From Bacillus pumilus (GTDB taxonomy: Bacteria > Bacillota > Bacilli > Bacillales > Bacillaceae), in contig NZ_CP047089.1 of the NCBI RefSeq assembly GCF_009937765.1, forward strand, positions 804,272 to 868,271: a DNA stretch of 64,000 bases, given 5' to 3'. Below are positions 39,664 to 48,200 of the stretch, piece after piece. A program made the position numbers and the translations under genes. Below the pieces are notes generated by a model that searched no databases, was not told where the DNA came from, and was given only the letters and a program-made list of their open reading frames with translations. Positions within the stretch are counted from its first letter, which is position 1; every line of letters begins with the position of its first letter.

Positions 39664-41073
39664 GTGTCACTAAAGGGAAAATGGAGTATCGGCCTATTTG
39701 CACTTGCGATCGTCATTGGAGTCGTTGCTTTCTTTCAGAATCAACAAGCAAGTGGAACCGAGAAGAAAAATGTAAAACAGGATACGAACTATAAAAACGT
39801 CGAAATCGTTACTCTCGTAAATGACGGGAAATTTATGAGATATGCAGTCAACTATCCTCTTTTTCATCAAAAGAAGCTAGATGACAAGATTCAAAGCTAC
39901 GCCAATTCAGCTTTAGAGCATTTCAAAAAGACGTTTAGTGAAGCCAAGGACGTCGATGAAAACAAACGCTTTGAATTGAATATTGATTATGATATGGTGC
40001 ATTATGCGAAGCAGTCTGCTGCGATTCGCTTTACCACTTATACCTATACAGGTCAGCAAAATGGGACCACTAATCATCTCACGATCAACTATGATTTTCA
40101 GAAAAAAACCTTTCTTGACACAAAAGATCTATTTCTGCCTAAAACCAACTTTTTGAAGAAATTATCCTACATTACATATTCGGAGCTTCAAAAGGACAAA
40201 ACCTTATCTAAGGATCAAGCGCTCCTTCAGAAAGGAACAGCCCCGACTGCTCAAAACTTCAGTCAATTTGCCTTGAAAGAGAAATATGTAGAATTTTATT
40301 TCCCAGCCTCGCAAGTCGCCGACGAGGATCTTGGTCCGCAAACACTCGCGATTAAAAAGACGCTGCTGAAAGATATAATGAAGCCAGAATATATGAATAA
40401 AACCAAAAATCAAAATGAAATGAAAGAACCAAATCCGAAAAGAAAAGCCGTCAAGCTGCCGCAAAAATCAAAACTTGATCTAAATCAAAAAGCCATTGCC
40501 CTTACATTTGATGATGGTCCGAACCCTGCGACCACCTCAAAAATTTTAGAAGCACTGAAGGAAAATAAAGGACATGCGACCTTTTTCGTATTAGGCAGCA
40601 GGGTGCAGTATTACCCTGGTATGCTTGCCGATATTCTAAAAGGCGGGAATGAAATCGGGAACCACTCTTACAGTCATCCTTTATTAACAAGACTTCCTTT
40701 AAAAGAGGCGGTGAAACAAGTAAAGGACACTCAGAAGCTGATTGAGAAAGCGAGCGGCTATACACCTACTCACTTTAGACCGCCATATGGTGGAACAAAT
40801 CAAAACATCAATCAAGCGGTTGGGATGAAGGTCTCTTTATGGGATGTTGATCCAGAGGATTGGAAAGTTCGCAACAGCCAGCAGATCACAAACCACGTTC
40901 TCTCACATGCAGCAGATGGTAGAACGGTATTGATGCACGATATTTATGACAGCTCAGCTCAAGCAGCAGTGAAGATCATTCATGAACTCACCAAACAAGG
41001 GTATCAGCTCGTCACAGTCAGCGAACTTGATGAATTAAAAAAAGAGCGACATGAACAAGCCCCTGTGCAATAA
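39664..41073 (+). CDS. pdaC: peptidoglycan N-acetylmuramic acid deacetylase PdaC
   Basis: Carbohydrate esterase 4 enzyme deacetylating peptidoglycan (and, in vitro, chitin oligomers), which gives lysozyme tolerance. 469 residues: an N-terminal membrane anchor (about 4-22), a DUF4163/DUF3298-type domain (about 45-250) and a NodB deacetylase domain (about 275-460). Catalytic blocks are TFDDGPN, HSYSHPLL, RPPYGG, DPEDW and LMHDIYD. The GTG at 39664 fits the AGGAG site and the family length; an upstream TTG frame does not. Confidence 0.92.
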   Translation: MSLKGKWSIGLFALAIVIGVVAFFQNQQASGTEKKNVKQDTNYKNVEIVTLVNDGKFMRYAVNYPLFHQKKLDDKIQSYANSALEHFKKTFSEAKDVDENKRFELNIDYDMVHYAKQSAAIRFTTYTYTGQQNGTTNHLTINYDFQKKTFLDTKDLFLPKTNFLKKLSYITYSELQKDKTLSKDQALLQKGTAPTAQNFSQFALKEKYVEFYFPASQVADEDLGPQTLAIKKTLLKDIMKPEYMNKTKNQNEMKEPNPKRKAVKLPQKSKLDLNQKAIALTFDDGPNPATTSKILEALKENKGHATFFVLGSRVQYYPGMLADILKGGNEIGNHSYSHPLLTRLPLKEAVKQVKDTQKLIEKASGYTPTHFRPPYGGTNQNINQAVGMKVSLWDVDPEDWKVRNSQQITNHVLSHAADGRTVLMHDIYDSSAQAAVKIIHELTKQGYQLVTVSELDELKKERHEQAPVQ

Positions 41074-41087
41074 CACAGGGGTTTTCT
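41060..41087 (+). terminator. terminator of pdaC
   Basis: CCCCTGTG and CACAGGGG pair around a 6-base loop that holds the pdaC stop codon; TTTTCTTT follows. Confidence 0.88.
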
Positions 41088-42647
41088 TTATGACTCCAAA
41101 GATTTTTTTTGTTTCAATAATGCTTGAAATGTCTCCTCCAGCTCCTGAGACGGCTCAATACTTAACCGGCTGAGCACTTCAGACAGCTGTAAATCAATTA
41201 ACAGCAGCTCCTCTTCTCTTTGGGTCACAGCTGGTTTGTCGTCTTTTTGTTTATACGCTTCATATGTTCCGTCAAATGCTTCAATACGCTTTTCATGAAC
41301 ATGAAAAATGCGAGTTGCCACCTTCTCAATCAGTCTGCGGTCGTGGGAAATGAACACAACAGTACCTGGGTAATCCCTCAAGAGACCTTCAAGCGCTTCA
41401 ACTGCCGCCAGATCTAGAAAGTTCGTCGGTTCATCCAGCATAAGAACATTGGCATCGCTGACAAGTAAGGACGCCAGCATGGTCTTCACCCGTTCTCCCC
41501 CGCTTAACACCCCAACAGGTTTATGCACGTCATCTCCTCGAAATCCAAGTCTCGCTAAAACCGTTCGTACCACTGTCTCATCTTGAACTGCCTCTTTCAG
41601 CGCATTTTGTAAAATTGATTCATCTACCGTTAATCCTGAAAGATCTTGACGAAAATAGCCTAGCTTGACAGCTTCTGAGCGAGAAACTCCGGGATGTCCA
41701 TTCACCAGCATTCGGAGAAATGTCGTTTTTCCGCTCCCATTCTTGCCAATGATGGCAACCTTGTCCCCGCCTCTCACTTCCACATTCGCCTGCTTCCAAA
41801 GCAATTGATCGCCAACCTTGCCATCTACATTTTTCACTCGCAAAATGGTACGGCTCGCTACTTCCTTCATTGAATGCTGCGTCATTTGAATGGGCTGAAT
41901 GTCTTTTACTTTTTCAACTTTTTCTAATTTCTCCATCCTTGTTTCAATTGATTTGGCGGTTTTTTGCAGCTTTTTTTGCTTATTTGCATAGTAGGGCTTT
42001 GCAATTTTTGGCCCTGAGGATTTCAGCTTTTGAGATGGCTTTGTCGCTTTGTCGGCTTTTTTCTTTTTCTTTTCCAGCGCATGCTCTAACTGTTTTTTCT
42101 TTTGTGTATAAGCTTCATACGCTTCCATCTGCTGACGATGCGCTAACTCTTTTTGCTGTGCAAAATGCGTGTAGTTGCCTTTGTATTGATTGAGACGTCC
42201 ATGATCCAGCTCCCAAATTTCCGTACATACCGCATCTAAAAAAGCACGATCATGTGAAACGACGATGAGAGCTCCTTGATAAGTGTGAAGCTTTTCTTCC
42301 AACCACTCAATGTGCTCAGTATCTAAATGAGTCGTTGGTTCATCTGCTAATAAAAGGGCAGAAGGACGATTTAACGCGCGCTCAATATAAGTCTGGGTCA
42401 TCTCACCACCACTCTGTGTGCCTTCTGCTTGTTTTAGCTGAGGTAGCAGTGTGCAGGTCGTTGTGGCAGCAAACGTGCCACTGTCTGGTTTCTCTTGCCC
42501 CGTGAGCACGTGTAATAGTGTCGTTTTCCCGCTTCCATTTGCCCCGACAAGTCCAATACGGTCACTTTGATGGATGGTAAGTTCCTCAATATCAAATAAC
42601 AATCGGTCTTTTCGAAATACTTTTAACTGATTGGCTTTTACTAACAT
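41088..42647 (-). CDS. Vga-type ABC-F ribosome protection protein
   Basis: Cytoplasmic ABC-F ATPase of the Vga(A)/VgaL class, which displaces lincosamides, pleuromutilins and streptogramin A from the ribosome. 519 residues, like Vga(A). Walker A 1 is VGANGSGKT with signature QSGGEMTQ and Walker B LLLADEPTTHLD; Walker A 2 is IGKNGSGKT with LSGGERVK and LMLDEPTNFLD. A lysine-rich linker (about 195-255) carries the ribosome-reaching arm, and the C-terminal tail ends EVLSRLSIEPSQELEE as in Vga. The start MLVKANQLK was chosen over a 48-codon upstream extension that reads through the leader. Resistance itself is inferred. Confidence 0.9.
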   Translation of the reverse strand: MLVKANQLKVFRKDRLLFDIEELTIHQSDRIGLVGANGSGKTTLLHVLTGQEKPDSGTFAATTTCTLLPQLKQAEGTQSGGEMTQTYIERALNRPSALLLADEPTTHLDTEHIEWLEEKLHTYQGALIVVSHDRAFLDAVCTEIWELDHGRLNQYKGNYTHFAQQKELAHRQQMEAYEAYTQKKKQLEHALEKKKKKADKATKPSQKLKSSGPKIAKPYYANKQKKLQKTAKSIETRMEKLEKVEKVKDIQPIQMTQHSMKEVASRTILRVKNVDGKVGDQLLWKQANVEVRGGDKVAIIGKNGSGKTTFLRMLVNGHPGVSRSEAVKLGYFRQDLSGLTVDESILQNALKEAVQDETVVRTVLARLGFRGDDVHKPVGVLSGGERVKTMLASLLVSDANVLMLDEPTNFLDLAAVEALEGLLRDYPGTVVFISHDRRLIEKVATRIFHVHEKRIEAFDGTYEAYKQKDDKPAVTQREEELLLIDLQLSEVLSRLSIEPSQELEETFQALLKQKKSLES

Positions 42648-42675
42648 CCAACCCTCTCCTTTCGTATCAGGAGAC

Positions 42676-42710
42676 ATGAAAAAGCCTCCCATTCTCAGAA
42701 TAGGAGGCAA
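42676..42710 (-). terminator. attenuator terminator before the ABC-F gene
   Basis: Minus-strand GCCTCCTATTC/GAATGGGAGGC forms an 11-bp stem with a 3-base loop (42686-42710) and is followed by TTTTTC. It lies upstream of the gene's ribosome site, within the leader. Confidence 0.88.
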
Positions 42711-42834
42711 AATGGTGTACAAAAATAAGCGGATCAATCCCGGATGACGTGCCGTTCCTACCTGAACACACACATCCCCCGTATCAATCACGTCATTCTT
42801 TGATTCCCATGCTGTACCATCCTATTCCGAAGCT

Positions 42835-42896
42835 AAAAAATGAAAACGCAGCAAACATGGCAAACTAATTGTTTGCTCACTGCCTTTGTTTTTTCA
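42835..42896 (-). other. second leader hairpin before the ABC-F gene
   Basis: Minus-strand GCAAAC-N5-GTTTGC sits inside longer pairing of TGAAAA and GCAG with CTGC and TTTTCA; T residues (42835-42840) follow. It could be an early terminator or an anti-terminator partner. Confidence 0.6.
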
Positions 42897-42917
42897 TTTT
42901 GCTTACAGGTCATAGGA

Positions 42918-42934
42918 TTAGTACTTCATTGCAT
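42918..42934 (-). other. candidate minimal leader ORFs
   Basis: Behind GGAAGGGTGA two tiny frames overlap: ATG CAA TGA (42926-42934) and ATG AAG TAC TAA (42918-42929). Either could serve as a ribosome-sensing leader peptide for attenuation; neither is provable by eye. Confidence 0.35.
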
Positions 42935-42964
42935 TGGGTCACCCTTCCGTCGTTTGTTACGTAT

Positions 42965-42993
42965 ACGATAAAAGATTGGTTATTTTTTGTCAA
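42965..42993 (-). promoter_or_regulatory. promoter of the ABC-F leader
   Basis: Minus-strand TTGACA (42988-42993), 17-base spacer, TATCGT (42965-42970). It overlaps the 3' end of the upstream ATPase gene and gives a leader of about 310 bases. Confidence 0.65.
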
Positions 42994-43750
42994 GTTGAAA
43001 TGGCATAAGTGAGTCCATTAATTTCAGCGTAAATGGATGAACCGCATCAAGCAGTTCATTCTTATTACATTCTTCCACTATGCTTCCTTCATGTAAGAAA
43101 AGGAGACGATCACATAGATACACTGCCGCTTCTATATCATGAGTAATCATAAGGATGGTCATGTCTAGCTCTTGTTTTAATGTCTCGAGCAGCTCCAATA
43201 TTTGCACCTGAACAGAGACATCTAGTGAGCTCAGAACTTCGTCTAGTATGAGAATGGATGGATGCGTTGAAATTGCTCGTGCGATACACACTCGCTGGAG
43301 CTGACCACCGCTTAGCTGATGAGCATACTGATTTAGTAAAGAAGAGGGTAATCTGACTTGTTCAAGCAACGATAAAATCTTCTGATCCACATTTTTTTCC
43401 TGCTTTAACAATCGCATAGGTTCCGCAACGATCTCTTTCACCGTAAAGGAAGGGTGAACTGAAGATCGATAATCCTGAAAGACAACACTCATTTTTCCAC
43501 GGTTCATCTTCCGCCATGTGTCAGCTGACTTCCTATCAATCTGCACCTTGCCGTGATCTATTTTTTCTAAACCGAGCAGGATTCGTGCCAATGTACTTTT
43601 ACCGCTGCCGCTTTCACCGACTAATCCGGCACATTGTCCCTTTTCGATTTCAAACGAAACGTTTGAGATGCGTGGTGTTGACCGCATTTGCCGAGGAAAG
43701 AAACCTTTCTTCTCTCCATGTTTGATGAGACTATCAGCTGTGATCAACAT
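42980..43750 (-). CDS. ABC importer ATPase 2 (NikE/CntF type), Zur-box operon
   Basis: 256-residue nucleotide-binding subunit. Walker A is GESGSGKST, signature LSGGQLQR and Walker B ILILDEVLS; the H-loop is ITHDIE. It overlaps the other ATPase gene by 7 bases. Its 3' end holds the promoter of the next gene, and no terminator is seen, so readthrough into the ABC-F leader is possible. Confidence 0.88.
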   Translation of the reverse strand: MLITADSLIKHGEKKGFFPRQMRSTPRISNVSFEIEKGQCAGLVGESGSGKSTLARILLGLEKIDHGKVQIDRKSADTWRKMNRGKMSVVFQDYRSSVHPSFTVKEIVAEPMRLLKQEKNVDQKILSLLEQVRLPSSLLNQYAHQLSGGQLQRVCIARAISTHPSILILDEVLSSLDVSVQVQILELLETLKQELDMTILMITHDIEAAVYLCDRLLFLHEGSIVEECNKNELLDAVHPFTLKLMDSLMPFQLDKK

Positions 43751-44559
43751 GGAAATGCCCTCAACCTCTGCTGCCGCAACGTTTCCAGGGGGGCAGATAA
43801 TCGGCGCCTCGTCTCAAGTAGATGCTTCGTTTGTTGATGCTCAGGCACTGTGAATATCTTCTCAGCTGGGCGATGCTCAAGCATCTCCCCTTGATGCATC
43901 ACCAACACCTCGTCAGCAATTGCCTGAACGACGCCTAAATCATGCGAAATGATGATCAAGACCGCGCCTGTTTCTTCTTTCAGCCTCTGTAATTGCATGA
44001 TAACTTCACGCCGATTATACGAATCAAGCGACGAAGTTGGCTCATCGGCAATAATCACATCAGGAGAAAGCATCATCGCGATTGCAATCATCACTCGCTG
44101 AAGCATACCTCCAGATAATTCATGAGGATATTTCTTCAATAATTCATTTGGATTATTCAAATGAACTCGCTCCAGTCCCGCGATGGCATGTGCTTTCCCT
44201 TTATTTCCGTGTAAGCCCAAATGTCGCTGGAATGTTTCCATCATTTGATGACCAATGGTTTCGATGGGGTTGAACGCATTCATCGCATCCTGTGAGATGA
44301 AGCCAATTCGCTTGCCTCGCCACTGCTCAGCCGTCTGAATTGTCAATGTTTCGTCATCAAATAGGATCGTTCCCTCTACTTCTAGCGAAGGTGGAATCAA
44401 GCCAATTAACGCTTTTGCGACGGTTGATTTTCCGCTCCCACTTTCTCCAATTATGGCTAAACAGTGTTGCTGCTGTAGGGAGAATGTCATGTTCGTCACG
44501 ATACTCTTTTGCTGGACTGGATCATGTACGGACAGGTTTTTTACGTCGATGAAAGGCAA
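43744..44559 (-). CDS. ABC importer ATPase 1 (NikD/CntD type), Zur-box operon
   Basis: 271-residue nucleotide-binding subunit with Walker A GESGSGKST, signature LSGGMLQR, Walker B VIIADEPTS and H-loop ISHDLGV. It starts at a TTG about 10 bases after AAGGGAG and overlaps the permease gene by 38 bases. Confidence 0.88.
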   Translation of the reverse strand: MPFIDVKNLSVHDPVQQKSIVTNMTFSLQQQHCLAIIGESGSGKSTVAKALIGLIPPSLEVEGTILFDDETLTIQTAEQWRGKRIGFISQDAMNAFNPIETIGHQMMETFQRHLGLHGNKGKAHAIAGLERVHLNNPNELLKKYPHELSGGMLQRVMIAIAMMLSPDVIIADEPTSSLDSYNRREVIMQLQRLKEETGAVLIIISHDLGVVQAIADEVLVMHQGEMLEHRPAEKIFTVPEHQQTKHLLETRRRLSAPLETLRQQRLRAFPC

Positions 44560-45412
44560 ATGGTCTCGCTCCCTTCTTATTGTGATGATACATCGCAGGG
44601 GTCGTAGCCTGTTGCAGGCTGTCTCCTAAAAAGTTCAGCGCCATGACCACAAATAAGATGGCGAGCCCAGGCGCAAGCATATGGGCTGGATGGGTCACCA
44701 TGACATTTTTCGCTTCGTTGAGCATCATCCCCCATTCCGGGGTAGGTGCGCTCACACCTAATCCCAGAAAAGACAAGGCTGATATATTTAAAATGACCCA
44801 TCCCGCATCAAGTGTCGCAAAAACAGCTATTTCTCCTGAAATGCGAGGAAATAAATGCTTTCTCAGGATGTAAAATGAAGAGCCGCCAGACACTTTTACA
44901 AACTGAACAGATGGTTCATTCACATATTGTAGAACAGATGAACGAATCATCCTTGTATACCAAGCCCATTTCGCTAGGACATTTGCCAAAATTATATTGA
45001 ACAGTCCAGGCCCCAGTATCCCGACAATCGCTAGAATCATCACTTCTGCTGGGAAAGAGAGCATGACATCACACACCCTCATCAACAAGCCGTCCACCTT
45101 TCCTCGGTAAAAACCCGCCATGATTCCAAGTAAACTGCCAATGAGCATCGTTATACACATCGTCAGCATCGCCGTAAGCATTGTGGTGCGAACCCCATAT
45201 AAAAGCCGTGACAATACGCACCTCCCGAGCTGATCCGTTCCAAGCGGATAAGTCAGACTGATGCCGGCATATTTTTGAAGAATGTTCGTTTCGGTTGGGT
45301 CATGTGGTGCGAGCACTGGTGCAAGCAGTCCTGCTAAAGCGACAAGTACTAATAACCAGATAGAAACAACCGCCATACGATCTTTTTTTAATTGTTGCCA
45401 ACCTATCTTCAC
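44522..45412 (-). CDS. ABC importer permease 2 (NikC/CntC type), Zur-box operon
   Basis: 296-residue permease with about six helices; APHDPTETNILQKYAG-YPLGTDQLGR is the family hallmark and VKVSGGSSFYILRKHLFP the coupling loop. The GTG at 45410-45412 was chosen because AAAGGAGG lies 7 bases away; a GTG two codons earlier is too close. Confidence 0.9.
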   Translation of the reverse strand: MKIGWQQLKKDRMAVVSIWLLVLVALAGLLAPVLAPHDPTETNILQKYAGISLTYPLGTDQLGRCVLSRLLYGVRTTMLTAMLTMCITMLIGSLLGIMAGFYRGKVDGLLMRVCDVMLSFPAEVMILAIVGILGPGLFNIILANVLAKWAWYTRMIRSSVLQYVNEPSVQFVKVSGGSSFYILRKHLFPRISGEIAVFATLDAGWVILNISALSFLGLGVSAPTPEWGMMLNEAKNVMVTHPAHMLAPGLAILFVVMALNFLGDSLQQATTPAMYHHNKKGARPFAFHRRKKPVRT

Positions 45413-45414
45413 TT

Positions 45415-46344
45415 TCACGCCTCCTTTCGCAGTTGAGGATTCATCATCATTTGTACAACATCAGCCACGAGGTTACACACAACAAAAAGGAACCCCATCA
45501 CAAATAAATAAGCTTGAATAATCGGAAAATCAGCGTGAAAAATAGCTGTTACACACAACCGGCCAACCCCTGGCCAAGCAAAAAGATTTTCAATAATAAC
45601 CGTGCCAGCAATAAGCTTAGGAATAGACATACCAAGTGCTGTAACTGCTAATTGAAGCGCATGTCTCATTACTTTCAATTGAATAGCGCGTTCCTTTAAC
45701 CCGCGAGCTCTTGCATAAAAAACAAAGGGCTCGTGCTGAAATTTCAGGATTTGATTTCGGATCAGTCTCACATAGGTGGATAAGTAGCCAAGCGATAGTG
45801 TGACAGCTGGGAGAAGAAGCGATTTGAACCCTTCCATACCACTTGTATTAACCCAATTGAATTTGACAGAAAAAAGCCAAATAAATAAAATCCCTAACCA
45901 AAAACTAGGCATTGAAGCAGCGATAAACACAAAGGCTCTCAGTACTCGGTCCAACCAGGTATGCGCTGCATACGCACAGATCACTCCGAATAACAAACTC
46001 AGCACAATGATGAAAAAGAGCGCTGCTCCTGCAAGCTGCAATGTAGCAGGCATCGCCCCCATGATGAGATCAAAAACCGGTTCTTGTGTGACATAACTCC
46101 TGCCAAAATCACCTGATAATCCATCTTTAAGCCATGTGACATACCGTATTAGAAATGGCTGATCTAAGCCTAGCTCCTGCCGCATCGATTCAATCATGTC
46201 TTCTGTTGGAGTGACTTGATTCACCCGCAAAGCGACTTCAGCTGGATCACTTGCCCGCATCGTCAGCAGGACAAAGGCAAAGAAAGTAATGAACACCATG
46301 AGTGGGAAAAGAAGCAATATTCGTTTGAAGAGATAGCGTGTCAT
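45415..46344 (-). CDS. ABC importer permease 1 (NikB/CntB type), Zur-box operon
   Basis: 309-residue permease of the OppB/NikB family with N-terminus TRYLFKRILLLFPLMVF, the DPAEVALRVNQV segment and coupling loop YARARGLKERAIQLKVMRHA. It follows the binding-protein gene by 15 bases with a GGAGG site. Confidence 0.9.
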   Translation of the reverse strand: MTRYLFKRILLLFPLMVFITFFAFVLLTMRASDPAEVALRVNQVTPTEDMIESMRQELGLDQPFLIRYVTWLKDGLSGDFGRSYVTQEPVFDLIMGAMPATLQLAGAALFFIIVLSLLFGVICAYAAHTWLDRVLRAFVFIAASMPSFWLGILFIWLFSVKFNWVNTSGMEGFKSLLLPAVTLSLGYLSTYVRLIRNQILKFQHEPFVFYARARGLKERAIQLKVMRHALQLAVTALGMSIPKLIAGTVIIENLFAWPGVGRLCVTAIFHADFPIIQAYLFVMGFLFVVCNLVADVVQMMMNPQLRKEA

Positions 46345-46359
46345 GTGTGCGCCTCCTCT

Positions 46360-47991
46360 TTATGACGAAAAATACATACGGTCAAAGGGAATTTCATACT
46401 GTGACACGTGAAAACCAATGCCTTTCAGGCGCTTATTATAAACAGCCTTTGTCACAGAATAAGAGATTGGAATGTAGACATTTTCATCATGAATATACGT
46501 CAAGACGTCTCGATACATTTGTTTCCGCTTTTTCTCATCTGGTTCTACCAATACTTTCGTAATCGTCTCGTCCAGCCACTTTTTCTTCTTCAACCCTAAT
46601 TGGGCTTGGTAATCAGCATGTGATGCTACGCGGAACGAAGAAACATAGGTTTGAGGATCATAAGGAAGTCCCCATGATAGTGAGTACATCAGGTCGAATT
46701 TCCCTGTTTTTTGTCGATCTAGAAATGCCTGTTTTTCTTCTCCTCTAATATCCAGATTAACTCCAACCTGCTTGAAATCTTGTTGAATCGATTCACTTAT
46801 CGTTCTTTCGCCTGCATTATCGGAATTATAGTAAATGGCGACACTCAGCCTTTTGCCATTTTGATAGCGGTAGCCATCTTCTTTCAGCTTCCAGCCTGCC
46901 TCATCCAATAATGTCTCTGCTTTCTCTTTTTGATAGGTTTTCTTTTTCAGAGGGATATCCGCGTAAGGGACTGACGGGGCAAGCAGCGTATGGGCCACCT
47001 GTTCCGTTCCATTTAAAATGCCTTTTGTGATCATCTCTTTTTGAATGGCATATTGAAACGCTTCTCTGACTTTCGGATCTTTTGTCATTGGCTGGTTTGA
47101 ATTGATGACAATCGACCTCGAACCAACAGGTGGACTCACGGTCACACCATATTGACCTGCTTCCTTTAAAGCCTGGAATGAGTCTCCGTCGATCATGTCA
47201 CCATCCGCTCCAAATAAGAGATCTATTTCTCCTTTTTGCAGAGCAAGTAAAATCGTTTGATGATCCGGCATGACTTTCCATTTCACTGTTGAAATGTTTG
47301 GCTTTCTCCCCCAGTAGTGGTCATTCGCTTTAAAAACGGCATATTGATTTTTTTTATGTTCCTTTAGCACATAAGGACCTGTGCCTGCATAGCTTTGAAC
47401 TCCTTTTGCAGTCGTTCCATCAATGAAGCTTTTTGGAGAAATAAAACGGAAGGGACGTGTTAAGCCCAATTCTTCTAACGTAGGATAATAAGGCTCTTTT
47501 AATGTGAGAATAAAAGTATATTCGTCCACCGCCTTTGTGGATTTGATTTCGGATACGAGATTCAGCCAAGCGTTCTTTTCAATGTTTTTAACGACGGCGT
47601 CCATATTCATTTTCACTGCCTTTGCATTAAAAGGCTCACCGTCTGAAAAAGTCACGCCTTTTCGAAGGTGAAAGGTGTAGGTCCTCCCATCCTTTGAAAT
47701 GTCCCAACTTTTGGCTAAGGCAGGCTGAACGCCCTTCTCTGTATTGACGACAAGCGATTCAAACACCATATTTTGAGCGGCCATCTCTCCGCCATATAAA
47801 TGGGGATTGATATCCCTTATATCTTTTGTACTTGCATACACCAGCTCATCTTCTTCTCTGTCATTCATACCGGAAGATGCTTTGTTATCAGAACATGATG
47901 CCAACAAAAAACAAGCCATGACTGAAAAAAGCATCAAGGTGTATGTCACATAGGTTTGCTTTTTCTTTATGTAAACAGGCTGATCACTCAT
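46360..47991 (-). CDS. NikA/CntA-type metal-chelate-binding lipoprotein, Zur-box operon
   Basis: Family 5 binding protein, 543 residues. The start MSDQPVYIKKKQ was chosen because GGAGGTAG lies 5 bases upstream; the longer frame reads into the Zur boxes. The lipoprotein signal ends in CFLLASCS. DINPHLYGGEMAAQNMVFESLV and YAGTGPYVLKEHKKNQYAVFKAND mark the NikA/CntA class. Tandem Zur boxes directly upstream indicate zinc-starvation control, suggesting zinc or a zinc-chelate as cargo. The related operon at 16311-21375 has a Fur box instead. Confidence 0.88.
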   Translation of the reverse strand: MSDQPVYIKKKQTYVTYTLMLFSVMACFLLASCSDNKASSGMNDREEDELVYASTKDIRDINPHLYGGEMAAQNMVFESLVVNTEKGVQPALAKSWDISKDGRTYTFHLRKGVTFSDGEPFNAKAVKMNMDAVVKNIEKNAWLNLVSEIKSTKAVDEYTFILTLKEPYYPTLEELGLTRPFRFISPKSFIDGTTAKGVQSYAGTGPYVLKEHKKNQYAVFKANDHYWGRKPNISTVKWKVMPDHQTILLALQKGEIDLLFGADGDMIDGDSFQALKEAGQYGVTVSPPVGSRSIVINSNQPMTKDPKVREAFQYAIQKEMITKGILNGTEQVAHTLLAPSVPYADIPLKKKTYQKEKAETLLDEAGWKLKEDGYRYQNGKRLSVAIYYNSDNAGERTISESIQQDFKQVGVNLDIRGEEKQAFLDRQKTGKFDLMYSLSWGLPYDPQTYVSSFRVASHADYQAQLGLKKKKWLDETITKVLVEPDEKKRKQMYRDVLTYIHDENVYIPISYSVTKAVYNKRLKGIGFHVSQYEIPFDRMYFSS

Positions 47992-48016
47992 ATGTACTAC
48001 CTCCGAATCTTGTATT

Positions 48017-48054
48017 ATCGTAATCATTACGATTATTAATCGAAATGATTACGA
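48017..48054. promoter_or_regulatory. tandem Zur boxes
   Basis: A perfect palindrome ATCGTAATCATTACGAT (48017-48033) and a second copy TCGAAATGATTACGA (48040-48054) match the Bacillus Zur consensus TCGTAATNATTACGA. They lie 26-63 bases upstream of the binding-protein start. Confidence 0.92.
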
Positions 48055-48108
48055 ATTGAATAATAGCATACAGGAATCGGGAATACAATCACTTTTTTCA
48101 TCAAAAAA

Positions 48109-48128
48109 CAGACTCATAATTGAGTCTG
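48109..48128. repeat. left copy of 20-bp palindromic duplication flanking the IS
   Basis: CAGACTCATAATTGAGTCTG, an 8-bp-arm palindrome, is identical in sequence and orientation to 49634-49653. On the minus strand it is directly followed by six T, as in an intrinsic terminator. Confidence 0.9.
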
Positions 48129-48130
48129 TC

Positions 48131-48160
48131 AGCTTGTAGACAAAGTCTACAAGCTTTTTT
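48131..48160 (+). terminator. hairpin terminator in the left end of the IS
   Basis: AGCTTGTAGAC-AAA-GTCTACAAGCT followed by T5 on the plus strand, upstream of the transposase. It would stop transcription entering from outside. TATAAT at 48162-48167 is a possible transposase -10. Confidence 0.85.
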
Positions 48161-48200
48161 GTATAATAAGGGTAATAACAATAATCTGTGGGGGATAAAC

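Noticed and set aside
42648-42791. 48-codon N-terminal extension of the ABC-F protein
   Set aside because: It crosses the attenuator hairpin and lacks family similarity; the ATG at 42647 has a good ribosome site and gives Vga length.
47992-48027. 12-codon N-terminal extension of the Zur-box binding protein
   Set aside because: It reads into the Zur box; a better ribosome site serves the ATG at 47991.
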